Shown: positions 43,201 to 54,700 of the stretch, in pieces
Layout of the letters: each line of letters opens with the position of its first letter
How positions within the stretch are numbered: position 1 is the stretch's first letter
Origin: Hexactinellida sp. DTS-2022
Lineage: Eukaryota > Porifera > Hexactinellida
Length of the DNA stretch: 64,000 nt
Assembly (NCBI GenBank): GCA_028753945.1
Contig: JAPNXP010000002.1
Coordinates: forward strand, 14,391,624 to 14,455,623
Direction of reading: 5' to 3'
Program-made: the position numbers and the translations under genes
The notes under the pieces: model-generated
Seen by the model: only the letters and a program-made list of their open reading frames with translations
Database searches by the model: none
What the model was told of the DNA's origin: nothing

Positions 43201-46200
43201 TCAGACTCCTCCGCAGACAAGAGCGGCAGACAGAAGTTAATGGAGTCTCGCTACATCCAGCCTATCGGCGAGGAGATGCGCTTGCAGCGGGTCTCGGAGT
43301 ACAAGTTCCTCCTGAAGATGCTGTTCGTGCCTGTGCTCAACCTGAACTACCAGCTGGTGGGCCAGGGGGAGAAGGGGGCCCTGGTGCACCACGGGTCCGT
43401 CCTGGAAGAGAACATAGTGCAGGAGAGCTTCATTCGCGAGAACTCCGCCTCCTTCGAGTTCTCAGTGGTCTGGCAGCGCGAGAGCGTGGCGGCCGTGTGG
43501 AGACGCATGCTGGGCATCCTCAGTAACCCGACACACATACGCACACCCAAACTCCTCTCCATCGCCTTCTCCTGTCTCGCCTTCATTTGGCAGGTGTTCG
43601 ATGACGTCACTACGATAATAATATACTCTAAGCGCGCGCAGTGCCTCCCGTACCAGCACTACCCCAGCTCGCTGCACTTCTCCACCTGGCTCTGCCAGGG
43701 CTGTCTCCTGCCGGGGGAGTTCAAGGAAGGCATTAAGCTCAGCTACGAGCTGCTCTGCCGCACGCACCTCAGCGACAAGTTCCCCCCGCCCAGCTGGCAG
43801 CACCTGCAGGCCTTCTGCTCGCTGCTCTCTCGCGGCTACGCGCACGAGGACGCAGAGGTGGTGCAGACCTGCGTGCGGCACAGCGCGTCTCTCTTCACGG
43901 GGCCGAACCCCGGGCTCACGGCCCTCATCCCCTCCTGCGCAGCCGCCATTCAGCTGCTGCTGCAGAGGTCGGCTAAGAACTGCGCACACTTGGAGGCTCT
44001 GGTTCTCCTCGGGAACATGCTGTCTCTCTCCCGACTCTTCCCTCTGGTCGGTCGGAGCGAGGCCGCCCCGCCCCTCGAGTCGCAGCTGGTCGAGCTGCTG
44101 CACTACGTGGCGCAGAACCACCCGGATACTTCCTCCCGCATCCTGGTCATCCACCAGCTGACTCTGTTCCTGTACCAGGCCCTGTCCTGCGAAGACAAGT
44201 CCCCGGAGTGCCCCTCTCTCGTCAAAATCTGTCTCGCAGACCTGCTCCTCTTCCTACAGTCGCAGGAGACGGCCCTCTACCAAGCGGCGGTCGACATGGT
44301 GGACCTCCTCTCTCGCCTCTACGCGCAGGTGGCGCGGCTAGACCCCGCCCTCCCGGCTGTGGTTATAAAGTGCGTGTCCCTCTCCCTGACCACTCAGCTG
44401 AGCCGGGCCCTGAAGAGGGAGCCGCTGACTCGCTACCTCATCCCTCTGCTGCACTGTCTGCGGAGCTGGCTGCTGGCGGCGCCCCTGGCGGACCCCCTGT
44501 ACCAGGGCCTGCTGATCCACGTCATCGCAGTGCTGCTCTGCGTCAGGGACAGCTCTCCCGTCAGCGAGGAGACGCTCAGCTTCTTCAGGGAGGGCGTTCC
44601 CGACATGCAGGTGACCCTCTCCAGGCTCTCAAGCGGCGTAAGCATGAAGAGCCCAGCCCGCGTGGCGCCCGTAGAGTCCTACCCGCAGGACCACTTGAAT
44701 ACAGAGGTGCACTCGGTGCTGACAACGCTGCTCTACTTCGTTGGGCACTTTCCGTTCGGGCCCGGCATGTCCCAGTTATGCTCAGAGCTGAACGAGAGCA
44801 TGGACATGCTGATGAGCTCCGACAAGAGCGACCTGGACATGTCCATATTCAGGAGCCCCTGTGTGCAGTTCTACACCTACAACGACCGCACGATACTATC
44901 CCTTGTGGAGGTGCGCGCTGACGTCACTGAGCTGCCCTGCCACATACAGACTGGCCACAACCACGTCAGGGTAATCGTCAGAGACGCCACCGGCAAGTTC
45001 TCCTGGGACGTCTGCTCCATGCACTCGGTGCAGATGCAGTTCTCAAAGGTGACACAATTCGCAGACATCCTCTCGCTGCACTCGGAGTCGACTGACACTT
45101 CGTACCAGGACAGCCAGGAGTCCGTCCTGTCCCAGCGGGAGCCGCAGGAGGAGACGCCCCTCTCGGACCTCTCCCTGACAGAGGACCCCATGCTGTGCAT
45201 CCTCAAGCAGCTGACTCAGTCTAGCCCCGAGGTGTTGGAGGACCGCTCCTCTCTCGACGAGCCCATGCCCGCGAACGGGGTCCTCTCGCAAGCGGCGCTG
45301 GAGGGGAAGCTGCTGCGGACGCTGGAGCAGCAGCAGAGCCAGGAGCAGGAGTACCTCCTCACAAACGGCAGTCGCACTCTGCGGACCCCCGCGCTGCAGG
45401 AGCCAGGCGGGAGTGAGCACTCGCTCTTCACAAACTGTCTGTCGCTGCTCAGCCAGATGGGCTACTTCTGCTGGGAGAACCGCAGCAAGCTGCAGCTGAT
45501 GAACAAGAAGGCAGGCCTGCTTAATGACCTCAAGTCTCTGGACAAGATAGGTCGCTCCAAGACCAACTACACCTGCAGACACCAGTACAAGGTGGGGGTC
45601 ATATACATCGGAGCGGGCCAGGAGAGACAGAAGGAGATCCTTAAGAACACAAGTGGCTCTAAGGAATTCAACAACTTTGTAGGCTCTCTAGGCTGGGAAG
45701 TCGAGACCAAGTCGCACATGGGCTATGGCGGCTCCATGTCGGATAGTCAGTCGCGGAAACTAACTTACTATGCTGACTCCACAATGGAGATTGTGTTCCA
45801 CATCTCCACGCGCATTCTCACCAGCTCGCAGCGCGGGAATGACGTCAAGATACAGCACATCGGGAACGATGACGTGGTTGTGTTCTGGAGCGACCACTGG
45901 CACGAGTACCAGCGATCTCAGTTCCGAACGGACTTTATGGATATAATTATTGTTATTTACCCGCTGAGGAACGGTCTCTACCGCGTGCAGATCAACAAGA
46001 GGGTGGAACACAAGATGCTGCATTTCGGGCCGCTCCATGACGGCGCATTGGTGAGACAGGAATGTCTGGCGCCTCTGGTGCGAGCAACCGCGATTAATGC
46101 GCTGCGAGCGTACAGAGCTAAGCTTGTTAGCTTCCAGACAGTGCGCTGCAACGAGAGAGCGCGCAAGATATGTCGGGTGATACACGAGTACAGGAAGAGT

Positions 46201-46557
46201 AGCACATTCGAGGATTTCCTCGCGGAGAGCTTGCTTCCGTCGGGCCCGGAGCAGTCCCAAACTAGTCCCGTGTACGTAAAGTCAGAATCCAGCTACACGC
46301 TGCTCGCCAGCGACCAGGATGATACGAGAAACCTCCAGAGACAGGAATCAGATTTCGACACGGTCCCGAACAAACTTATGCGAGCTAAGGACAGTGTAAC
46401 CGGCCGTCCACCCAGTATGGAAATCTTGCAACAAGAAACGAAGTCGATTGGGGATCTAGGCAGCAATGCATCTGGGCACAAGAGTATTCAGAAAATTAAA
46501 ACTTTTCCACAGCAAGTGAAAGGTAGCAGTGGGAACCATCACGAACACAAATTTTAA
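40294..46557 (+). CDS. RALGAPA: Ral GTPase-activating protein subunit alpha
   Basis: 2087 residues in a single uninterrupted frame. The N-terminus matches the RalGAP-alpha start (a helix with KRLKALKQAYE, then IHCRWQYHSIHGIITDLVHE). Long Ser/Pro/Arg-rich stretches at about 170-230 and 830-980 look disordered. The domain WRRMLGILSNPTHI marks the start of the central conserved helical region. The C-terminal Rap/Ran-GAP domain runs from about 1765 to 1990 with YKVGVIYIGAGQE, the catalytic asparagine-thumb helix HIGNDDVVVFWSDHW (N1858) and IIIVIYPLRNGLYRVQI. In animals it pairs with RalGAP beta to switch off RalA/RalB, downstream of Akt. Strikingly GC-rich against AT-rich flanks. The alpha1/alpha2 split is vertebrate, so one gene is expected. 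Confidence 0.95.
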   Translation: MNRGRASSNLDRDLAIRKFLDQSRDSVKRLKALKQAYEKGFENEQEFYEQHYTLIFYVFYDAFLSFEIYSNARLPKQRRSLEITASEKDEFFTTTIYFTFESILFMLPHKIHCRWQYHSIHGIITDLVHEENSRHTRKRGIKLLVLWILCLQENTTDKVLETFGNLIPFFPPPLTPSPSLRHSSPASEHSDTPPPLQASPAPSPCDLSRVHSLQGSKRKREWAKQVPPAPICREVSSSEEADPSTALELLDYFMNCLVNLVGYHRWEREGYHQRGLHYLFYQFKQHYLFPIFPEAACSKELFPEWVNYHKNDSTFYRLPVTSPSNFNLSPTPTPSMDSLNSSSSNLYKITYDLRNSVYGELQNAVVMKLLNWIDPEKLTHNTSAVFHSRDCFINGKESVLRILFTRPENVMLLHDMLHQTFKLPSRYSCTMATVVRFFDFWTHPLTAEEALPHFMRAPPPLAEPLLPPEGSDSDDSRTVFQTSSAVSQRPLLAESESPASTSSDLNLEKSLLSEIFLASPESTPTSGASNRTARLEHSFLESPGDPDPPFSFPPRPHATEGGYLSYDMVWSIAYGAEPWDDRNACIGIQKNLRLFICHTSRLLLLSGDRAEETDALTLSACQNVLKFYQSLGRQCSPDTATWECLLTTLLDVVSQLFGREGACSEPAEERRRGLRDQLSEPLHSTVFGLFVRMNQLAPAPVPLWDRLMETYSDLTERRAVLVQWSALMKGLTYLLAYFIYGVDMVNRPLKIREEAALKKPQSLRKRSGTGSNMAPLPKQEMRPAHSSQALETHGRAELPLALRPPQGPGGGASASQEDARLLVSSLRSTEGDYYDEPLHTVANKGRTHPALDKVRRKRLAASASSSQSSQSPQSSNASTPQLPHSEPRGRAHTRDSQESAELATSRETIRYNRPHSFAESHLETETLAGYREMMDRSSVPPGQGGLRRQGSFGLRSSYRHQSLLSLAPHSDSSADKSGRQKLMESRYIQPIGEEMRLQRVSEYKFLLKMLFVPVLNLNYQLVGQGEKGALVHHGSVLEENIVQESFIRENSASFEFSVVWQRESVAAVWRRMLGILSNPTHIRTPKLLSIAFSCLAFIWQVFDDVTTIIIYSKRAQCLPYQHYPSSLHFSTWLCQGCLLPGEFKEGIKLSYELLCRTHLSDKFPPPSWQHLQAFCSLLSRGYAHEDAEVVQTCVRHSASLFTGPNPGLTALIPSCAAAIQLLLQRSAKNCAHLEALVLLGNMLSLSRLFPLVGRSEAAPPLESQLVELLHYVAQNHPDTSSRILVIHQLTLFLYQALSCEDKSPECPSLVKICLADLLLFLQSQETALYQAAVDMVDLLSRLYAQVARLDPALPAVVIKCVSLSLTTQLSRALKREPLTRYLIPLLHCLRSWLLAAPLADPLYQGLLIHVIAVLLCVRDSSPVSEETLSFFREGVPDMQVTLSRLSSGVSMKSPARVAPVESYPQDHLNTEVHSVLTTLLYFVGHFPFGPGMSQLCSELNESMDMLMSSDKSDLDMSIFRSPCVQFYTYNDRTILSLVEVRADVTELPCHIQTGHNHVRVIVRDATGKFSWDVCSMHSVQMQFSKVTQFADILSLHSESTDTSYQDSQESVLSQREPQEETPLSDLSLTEDPMLCILKQLTQSSPEVLEDRSSLDEPMPANGVLSQAALEGKLLRTLEQQQSQEQEYLLTNGSRTLRTPALQEPGGSEHSLFTNCLSLLSQMGYFCWENRSKLQLMNKKAGLLNDLKSLDKIGRSKTNYTCRHQYKVGVIYIGAGQERQKEILKNTSGSKEFNNFVGSLGWEVETKSHMGYGGSMSDSQSRKLTYYADSTMEIVFHISTRILTSSQRGNDVKIQHIGNDDVVVFWSDHWHEYQRSQFRTDFMDIIIVIYPLRNGLYRVQINKRVEHKMLHFGPLHDGALVRQECLAPLVRATAINALRAYRAKLVSFQTVRCNERARKICRVIHEYRKSSTFEDFLAESLLPSGPEQSQTSPVYVKSESSYTLLASDQDDTRNLQRQESDFDTVPNKLMRAKDSVTGRPPSMEILQQETKSIGDLGSNASGHKSIQKIKTFPQQVKGSSGNHHEHKF

Positions 46558-46849
46558 TCCAAATTTAATTTATGTGATTAAGCAACAGATTCAGCCCAAA
46601 TCCAAGAATTTATCAAACCGATCTGTGTTGAGGCAATTGTTGGTCGCGTAGAGATTTAATTAAATTTATAGTGTAAAAGAACTCCATTGATTGTACAAGT
46701 CTGTTCGTACTTGTTTAAACCAGCACTGGTTAACTAATTCCATTTTAAGAAGTCAATAATTTATCCCGAATATTAACAAGATTTTAACTTTAAGTATTGT
46801 AAAACATTTCACATTTCTCGAATGTTGACTAATTGTAGATTACAAATGG

Positions 46850-46855
46850 AATAAA
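46850..46855 (+). terminator. Polyadenylation signal AATAAA of RalGAP alpha
   Basis: Exact AATAAA on the coding strand, about 290 bp after the stop codon. Confidence 0.5.
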
Positions 46856-47452
46856 GTATAGTGACCATATTACACTGAACTTAAATTTTATTAACATGTT
46901 GCTGTTGCCATCCATTTTCTTACAGTATTGTCTTAACTGCAAGAACAATGCCTTTCGTATTTTGTTGTAGTTTTTATGCAAATAACAGCACAATAACGAT
47001 GTGTCTTTAATAAATGCAATTTAGTCGAATAATATTTCTCTTACAAGATCTGACAATTTGCAAGTATAAATCATGTTTATTTAATTAACTACAATAAATT
47101 ATCGTCTAAATTTTTACTGTTGCTATAGTGGCCCAGTATTGAAATGACTAAGAACTGAAATTTTCAGGATAGGTGTCTCATGGGTAACGGGTTACAGATG
47201 TGCACCATGCGTCACAATTTTTGATGATTCACATTTCCATCCCAGAAGGTGACAAACTTTTAACCAATTAAATTCGAGGGTTCTCCCAGTATGGATTATC
47301 GAGAAGCATTCAATTAGTATAAAAGGATTTTCTATCAATTGTTAAGTGTGCACTATAGAATGCTGTAATTAAATTGGTCGAGAGTATTTCATGCGTTCAA
47401 TCACTTATTTGTGTCCCATCAGTTTTTTCAATCACTTATTTTACACCATTTC

Positions 47453-47530
47453 TTTTGGAGGCACTACTAATTGACCAAAATATAGTGCCTCCAAAGGACA
47501 TGCTGTCGGCACAGCTGTAATTTTAGATTT
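47453..47530. repeat. Foldback (hairpin) element, copy 2
   Basis: GGAGGCACTA ... TAGTGCCTCC arms with a short loop, followed by GGACATGCTGTCGGCACAGC as in the element at 3200-3319. The outer part of the left arm is lost. Confidence 0.6.
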
Positions 47531-47647
47531 TCCGTCTTATCTGGAATTCGTATAACGAGTCATCTGCATGCATTTGTATAGGCTAGGGGATTATCATAAT
47601 CGATATTCCGCCTTATCTATGTCATACTAACGAGATACTGTATTTAG

Positions 47648-48142
<495 letters not shown>

Positions 48143-48466
48143 AATCCTCTGTCAGTCGCAATTCAACTTATTCCAATTAATTATAATAAAGTATTCTCTC
48201 CAGATTTAAACTCTTACAGTCTGCTCTGCTTAATTAATATGAAAATATTATGAACAAGCCCTATGGTCCCAATTTAGCAACTTACATAGGGTTTGTATAA
48301 ATTTAGTTCGCTTCTTATGGAGTCCATATTATAAAACACTTTTGTTCCCTTGAAATGTTGATAATAACGAATTTATCGACTGTACTTATAACAACAGTCC
48401 CTTTCTAGCCGGTATAGCAGATGTGCCTCCAATCCACTCTTCAATAGAATAACAGAAAAGCTTAAG
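48143..48466. other. Short intergenic region with dispersed repeat
   Basis: Holds the PDE6D polyA signal AATAAA (48185-48190). About 48240-48330 resembles 1438-1520 (ATTATGAACAAGC.CTATGGTCCC), a dispersed repeat fragment. Confidence 0.5.
48185..48190 (+). terminator. Polyadenylation signal AATAAA of PDE6D
   Basis: Exact AATAAA 43 bp after the stop codon on the coding strand. Confidence 0.65.
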
Positions 48467-50104
48467 ATGCAGGCGCAAGGGGGCATCCGTGTGATTGAAT
48501 GGAAAGATATGGACAAGTCTAAGTTCCTGGTTTTAAGCCCCACTCTCTTCTTCGCGGTCCGTCTCTGTCTGTACCCGACCATCCTGGTCAAGACGCGTCT
48601 CCAGCTGCAGACGCGCAACCAGCTATACAGCGGCGTCACCGACGCGCTCACGAAGATAGCCAGGCAAGAGGGGGCGCGGGGGCTATACAAAGGGTTCTTT
48701 GTTAACAGCCTAGGCGTCATATCCGGACAGGTGTACATCATGAGCTACGAGCTGATCCGCGGGAGACTCAGCGACCTGGCCCCTGCTCTGAAGGGGTTCG
48801 TGGCAGGCGGCGTAGCCTCGGTGCTCGGCCAGACAATAACGGTACCGGTGGATGTGCTGTCTCAGTACAAAATGGTACAGGGGATAGGAGGGGACCTCGG
48901 GAACCAGGATGCAGTTAGAATATTCAAGGGACACAGCCAAACACTCAACACCTTCCAAATTGCGAGCATTATATTCAAAGAACGCGGGCTGATAGGTTTG
49001 TAATGCTAGCTCTGTTGAATCATAAGACCACTATATATACTATATAGTAGAATACGGTTATAACGACCCCCTCGGGAATAGGAAATAAGTACGTATATCC
49101 GAGTGTACATACTAACATAATTTACCCTACATAATAATACATACTGCTACATAAACTTTGTTACAAAAATTAGTACGTACTAACCCAGGTGCGTTATATG
49201 AGTTTTACTGTAATACTGTACACATTCTACAGGATTCTATCGAGGCTACTTTGTCTCTCTGATGACCTTTGGACCGGGCTCTGCCATCTGGTGGTCTTGC
49301 TACTCGGCGCTGCTGCCCGCCCTCAGCCCGGCGCTGCTCTCCGGGGTTCCTCTCGTATTGCTGCAGGCCTTCTCGGGCGTAACAGCTGCTATTACGTCGT
49401 GCACACTCACAAACCCGATCGATGTTATACGCACCAGATTACAGGTAATACATAGGCTATACACAGGGCATTAGTGTAGCACATTGTTCCATATCTCACT
49501 GTAGTACGAGAAATTAAGCGATTCCTTATATAGATAAGTTCCCATTAAGATTCTATAGGACACTATTTGCTAGTCAAGAAACTCCACTTAATTGGAAAAC
49601 CGGTTAATCGAGACTATTTCCAGGATACGTATCCCCATAGCGGATCATTTTATATTTGGAAAGCATGCATTTTACCAACAGATTAATGCAAATCGCCAAC
49701 AGATTTTGACTGGAAATTTAAGAAGCGTTGCCATTTTACCAACAAAGAATACCTAGCTATACATTATTGCACTTTAGTAAATTGAGAACATCTGTTGGTA
49801 TAATGGCAGTCAATATCTGTTGATAATTTGTATTAATTTCCTTGATAAATGCAGCATAATTACACAGTATATTCGGGTCCATGAACTCTCCTCTAATTAG
49901 GTTGGCAGCAGGAGATCGTTCGTGGGAGAGCTGTGTCACCTGCTGAGCTCCGAGGGCGTTGTCGGTCTAACGAAGGGACTCTCTGCCCGCCTCACAGCTG
50001 CCATCCCTTCGAGCTTATGCATAATAGTCGCATACGAGTTTGTTAAGAAACTGAGCCTCAAACTGCCCGAAGAGACAATAAACACACACAACTCTGTTAG
50101 CTGA
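48467..50104 (+). CDS. SLC25A44: Mitochondrial carrier SLC25A44 (branched-chain amino acid carrier)
   Basis: Exons 48467-48995, 49233-49444 and 49901-50104. Introns of 237 and 456 bp have consensus ends, and the joins are in phase. The product is 314 residues, the same as human SLC25A44. Three repeats each carry the carrier signature: YPTILVKTRLQLQ, VPVDVLSQYKM and NPIDVIRTRLQ, with GLYKGFFVNSLGVISGQVYIMSYE and GFYRGYFVSLMTF as the matching helix ends. The start RVIEWKDMDKSKF fits the IEWEHLDK type N-terminus of this subfamily. It sits in the inner mitochondrial membrane, and in mammals imports branched-chain amino acids. Confidence 0.93.
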
Positions 50105-50372
50105 TACACTAGCGTATTTCTCAACTTGAGAGAGAAAAGTTTTATTATCACACACGCACGATAACCTACACACTTCAATAGCCATTAGTATGTGTGTACT
50201 AAGTACATGCCTTGGACATTTTAAGATATAATCACTAGACATTAATTAGCAACAAATTACTGCTGAGACATGGGAGGTTTTGGTATTATTGATTCTAAGG
50301 TGATAGGAATATGAATAGTGTTTAATTTAATTTCAGAAATACTAACTCACTAATTAGCAATATTATTGTTTG

Positions 50373-51524
<1,152 letters not shown>

Positions 51525-51725
51525 TTACGATAGGAAACCACGACAACTACGGTTAAATGGACACGAGATTTAAAAATAGTAAATTTAATCAAATTAAAAT
51601 AGTACAAGCAAAACTAAATGAAAAATAAGTAGGGAAACAAAGAAAAAAATAGTTCAAATAAAAAAAATTAAAAAAAATTAAAGAATTAAAAAATACTTGT
51701 AAGAATGAATGAATGAAGAAAAAGA
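51525..51725. other. A-rich leader into the minisatellite
   Basis: Very A-rich (runs of AAAAAAATT) with a short GAATGAATGAA run just before the array. No gene. Confidence 0.5.
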
Positions 51726-54700
51726 GGTTAAAAGGTCACGAAGCGGTTAAAGGGACATGAAGCAGTTAAAGGGACATGCAGCAGTTAAAGAGACATGTAG
51801 CGGTTAAACGGACATGAAACGATTAAAGGGACATTAAGCGAATAAAGGGACACGTATCGGTTATAGCTTATAGGGATATGTAATGGCAAGGACATGAAGC
51901 GGTTAAAGGGACACGAAGCGGTTAAAGGGACACGAAGCGGTTAAAGGGACACGAAGCGGTTAAAGGGACACGAAGCGGTTAAAGGGACACGAAGCGGTTA
52001 AAGGGACACGAAGCGGTTAAAGGGACATGAAGAGGTTAAAGGGACACGAAGCGGTTAAAGGGACACGAAGCGGTTAAAGGGACACGAAGCAGTTAAACGG
52101 ACATGAAGCGGTTAAACGGACATGTAGCGGTTAAAGGGACATGAAGTGGTAAACGGACATGAAGCGGTTAAACGGACATGTAGCGGTTAAAGGGACACGA
52201 AGCGGTTAAAGGGACACGAAGCAGTTAAAGGGACACGAAGCGGTTAAAGGGACACGAAGCAGTTAAACGGACATGAAGCGGTTAAACGGACATGTAGCGG
52301 TTAAAGGGACATGAAGTGGTAAACGGACATGAAGCGGTTAAACGGACATGTAGCGGTTAAAGGGACACGAAGCGGTTAAAGGGACACGAAGCGGTTAAAG
52401 GGACACGAAGCAGTTAAAGGGACACGAAGCGGTTAAAGGGACACGAAGCAGTTAAAGGGACACGAAGCGGTTAAAGGGACACGAAGCAGTTAAAGGGACA
52501 CGAAGCAGTTAAAGGGACACGAAGCGGTTAAAGGGACACGAAGCGGTTAAAGGGACATGAAGCAGTTAAAGGGACACGAAGCGGTTAAAGGGACACGAAG
52601 CGGTTAAAGGGACACGAAGCGGTTAAAGGGACATTAAGCGAATAAAGGGACACGTATCGGTTATAGCCTATAGGGATATGTAATGGCAAAGGGACATGAA
52701 GCGGTTAAAGGGACACGAAGCGGTTAAAGGGACACGAAGCGGTTAAAGGGACACGAAGCGGTTAAAGGGACATGAAGCGGTTAAAGGGACACGAAGCGGT
52801 TAAAGGGACATTAAGCGGTTAAAGGGACACGAAGCGGTTAAAGGGACATGAAGCGGTTAAAGGGACACGAAGCGGTTAAAGGGACATTAAGCGGTTAAAG
52901 GGACACGAAGCGGTTAAAGGGACACGAAGCGGTTAAAGGGACACGAAGCGTTTAAAGGGACACGAAGCGGTTAAAGGGACACGAAGCGGTTAAAGGGACA
53001 CGAAGCGGTTAAAGGGACACGAAGCGGTTAAAGGGACACGAAGCGGTTAAAGGGACACGAAGCAGTTAAAGGGACACGAAGCAGTTAAAGGGACACGAAG
53101 CGGTTAAAGGGACACGAAGCGGTTAAAGGGACACGAAGCGGTTAAAGGGACACAAAGCAGTTAAACGGACACGAAGCGGTTAAAGGGACATGAAGCGGTT
53201 AAAGGGACATGAAGCGGTTAAACGGACACGAAGCGGTTAAACGGACACGAAGCGGTTAAAGGGACACGAAGCGGTTAAAGGGACACGAAGCGGTTAAAGG
53301 GACACGAAGCGGTTAAAGGGACACGAAGCGGTTAAAGGGACATTAAGCGAATAAAGGGACACGTATCGGTTATAGCCTATAGGGATATGTAATGGCAAAG
53401 GGACATGAAGCGGTTAAAGGGACACGAAGCGGTTAAAGGGACACGAAGCGGTTAAAGGGACACGAAGCGGTTAAAGGGACATGAAGCGGTTAAAGGGACA
53501 CGAAGCGGTTAAAGGGACATTAAGCGGTTAAAGGGACACGAAGCGGTTAAAGGGACATGAAGCGGTTAAAGGGACACGAAGCGGTTAAAGGGACATTAAG
53601 CGGTTAAAGGGACACGAAGCGGTTAAAGGGACACGAAGCGGTTAAAGGGACACGAAGCGTTTAAAGGGACACGAAGCGGTTAAAGGGACACGAAGCGGTT
53701 AAAGGGACACGAAGCGGTTAAAGGGACACGAAGCGGTTAAAGGGACACGAAGCGGTTAAAGGGACACGAAGCAGTTAAAGGGACACGAAGCAGTTAAAGG
53801 GACACGAAGCGGTTAAAGGGACACGAAGCGGTTAAACGGACACGAAGCGGTTAAAGGGACACGAAACGGTTAAAGGGACACAAAGCAGTTAAACGGACAC
53901 GAAGCGGTTAAAGGGACATGAAGCGGTTAAAGGGACATGAAGCGGTTAAACGGACACGAAGCGGTTAAACGGACACGAAGCGGTTAAAGGGACACGAAGC
54001 GGTTAAAGGGACACGAAGCGGTTAAAGGGACACGAAGCGGTTAAAGGGACACGAAGCAGTTAAAGGGACACGAAGCGGTTAAAGGGACACGAAGCGGTTA
54101 AACGGACACGAAGCGGTTAAAGGGACACGAAGCGGTTAAAGGGACATTAAGCGAATAAAGGGACACGTATCGGTTATAGCCTATAGGGATATGTAATGGC
54201 AAAGGGACACGAAGCGGTTAAACGGACACGAAGCGGTTAAACGGACACGAAGCGGTTAAAGGGACACGAAGCGGTTAAAGGGACACGAAGCGGTTAAAGG
54301 GACACGAAGCAGTTAAAGGGACACGAAGCGGTTAAACGGACACGAAGCGGTTAAACGGACACGAAGCGGTTAAAGGGACACGAAGCGGTTAAAGGGACAC
54401 GAAGCAGTTAAAGGGACACGAAGCGGTTAAAGGGACATTAAGCGAATAAAGGGACACGTATCGGTTATAGCCTATAGGGATATGTAATGGCAAAGGGACA
54501 TGAAGAAGTTAAAGGGACACGAAGCGGTTAAAGGGACACGAAGCGTTTAAAGGGACACGAAGCGGTTAAAGGGACACGAAGCGGTTAAAGGGACATGAAG
54601 CAGTTAAAGGGACACGAAGCGGTTAAAGGGACACGAAGCGGTTAAAGGGACATTAAGCGAATAAAGGGACACGTATCGGTTATAGCCTATAGGGATATGT

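Noticed and set aside
42195-43526. A 443-codon open frame overlapping RalGAP alpha in another frame, and a 429-codon one on the opposite strand (41911-43200)
   Set aside because: Both are shadows of a GC-rich gene: low-complexity Arg/Ala/Gly/Pro composition, no domain, and entirely inside a well-identified coding frame.
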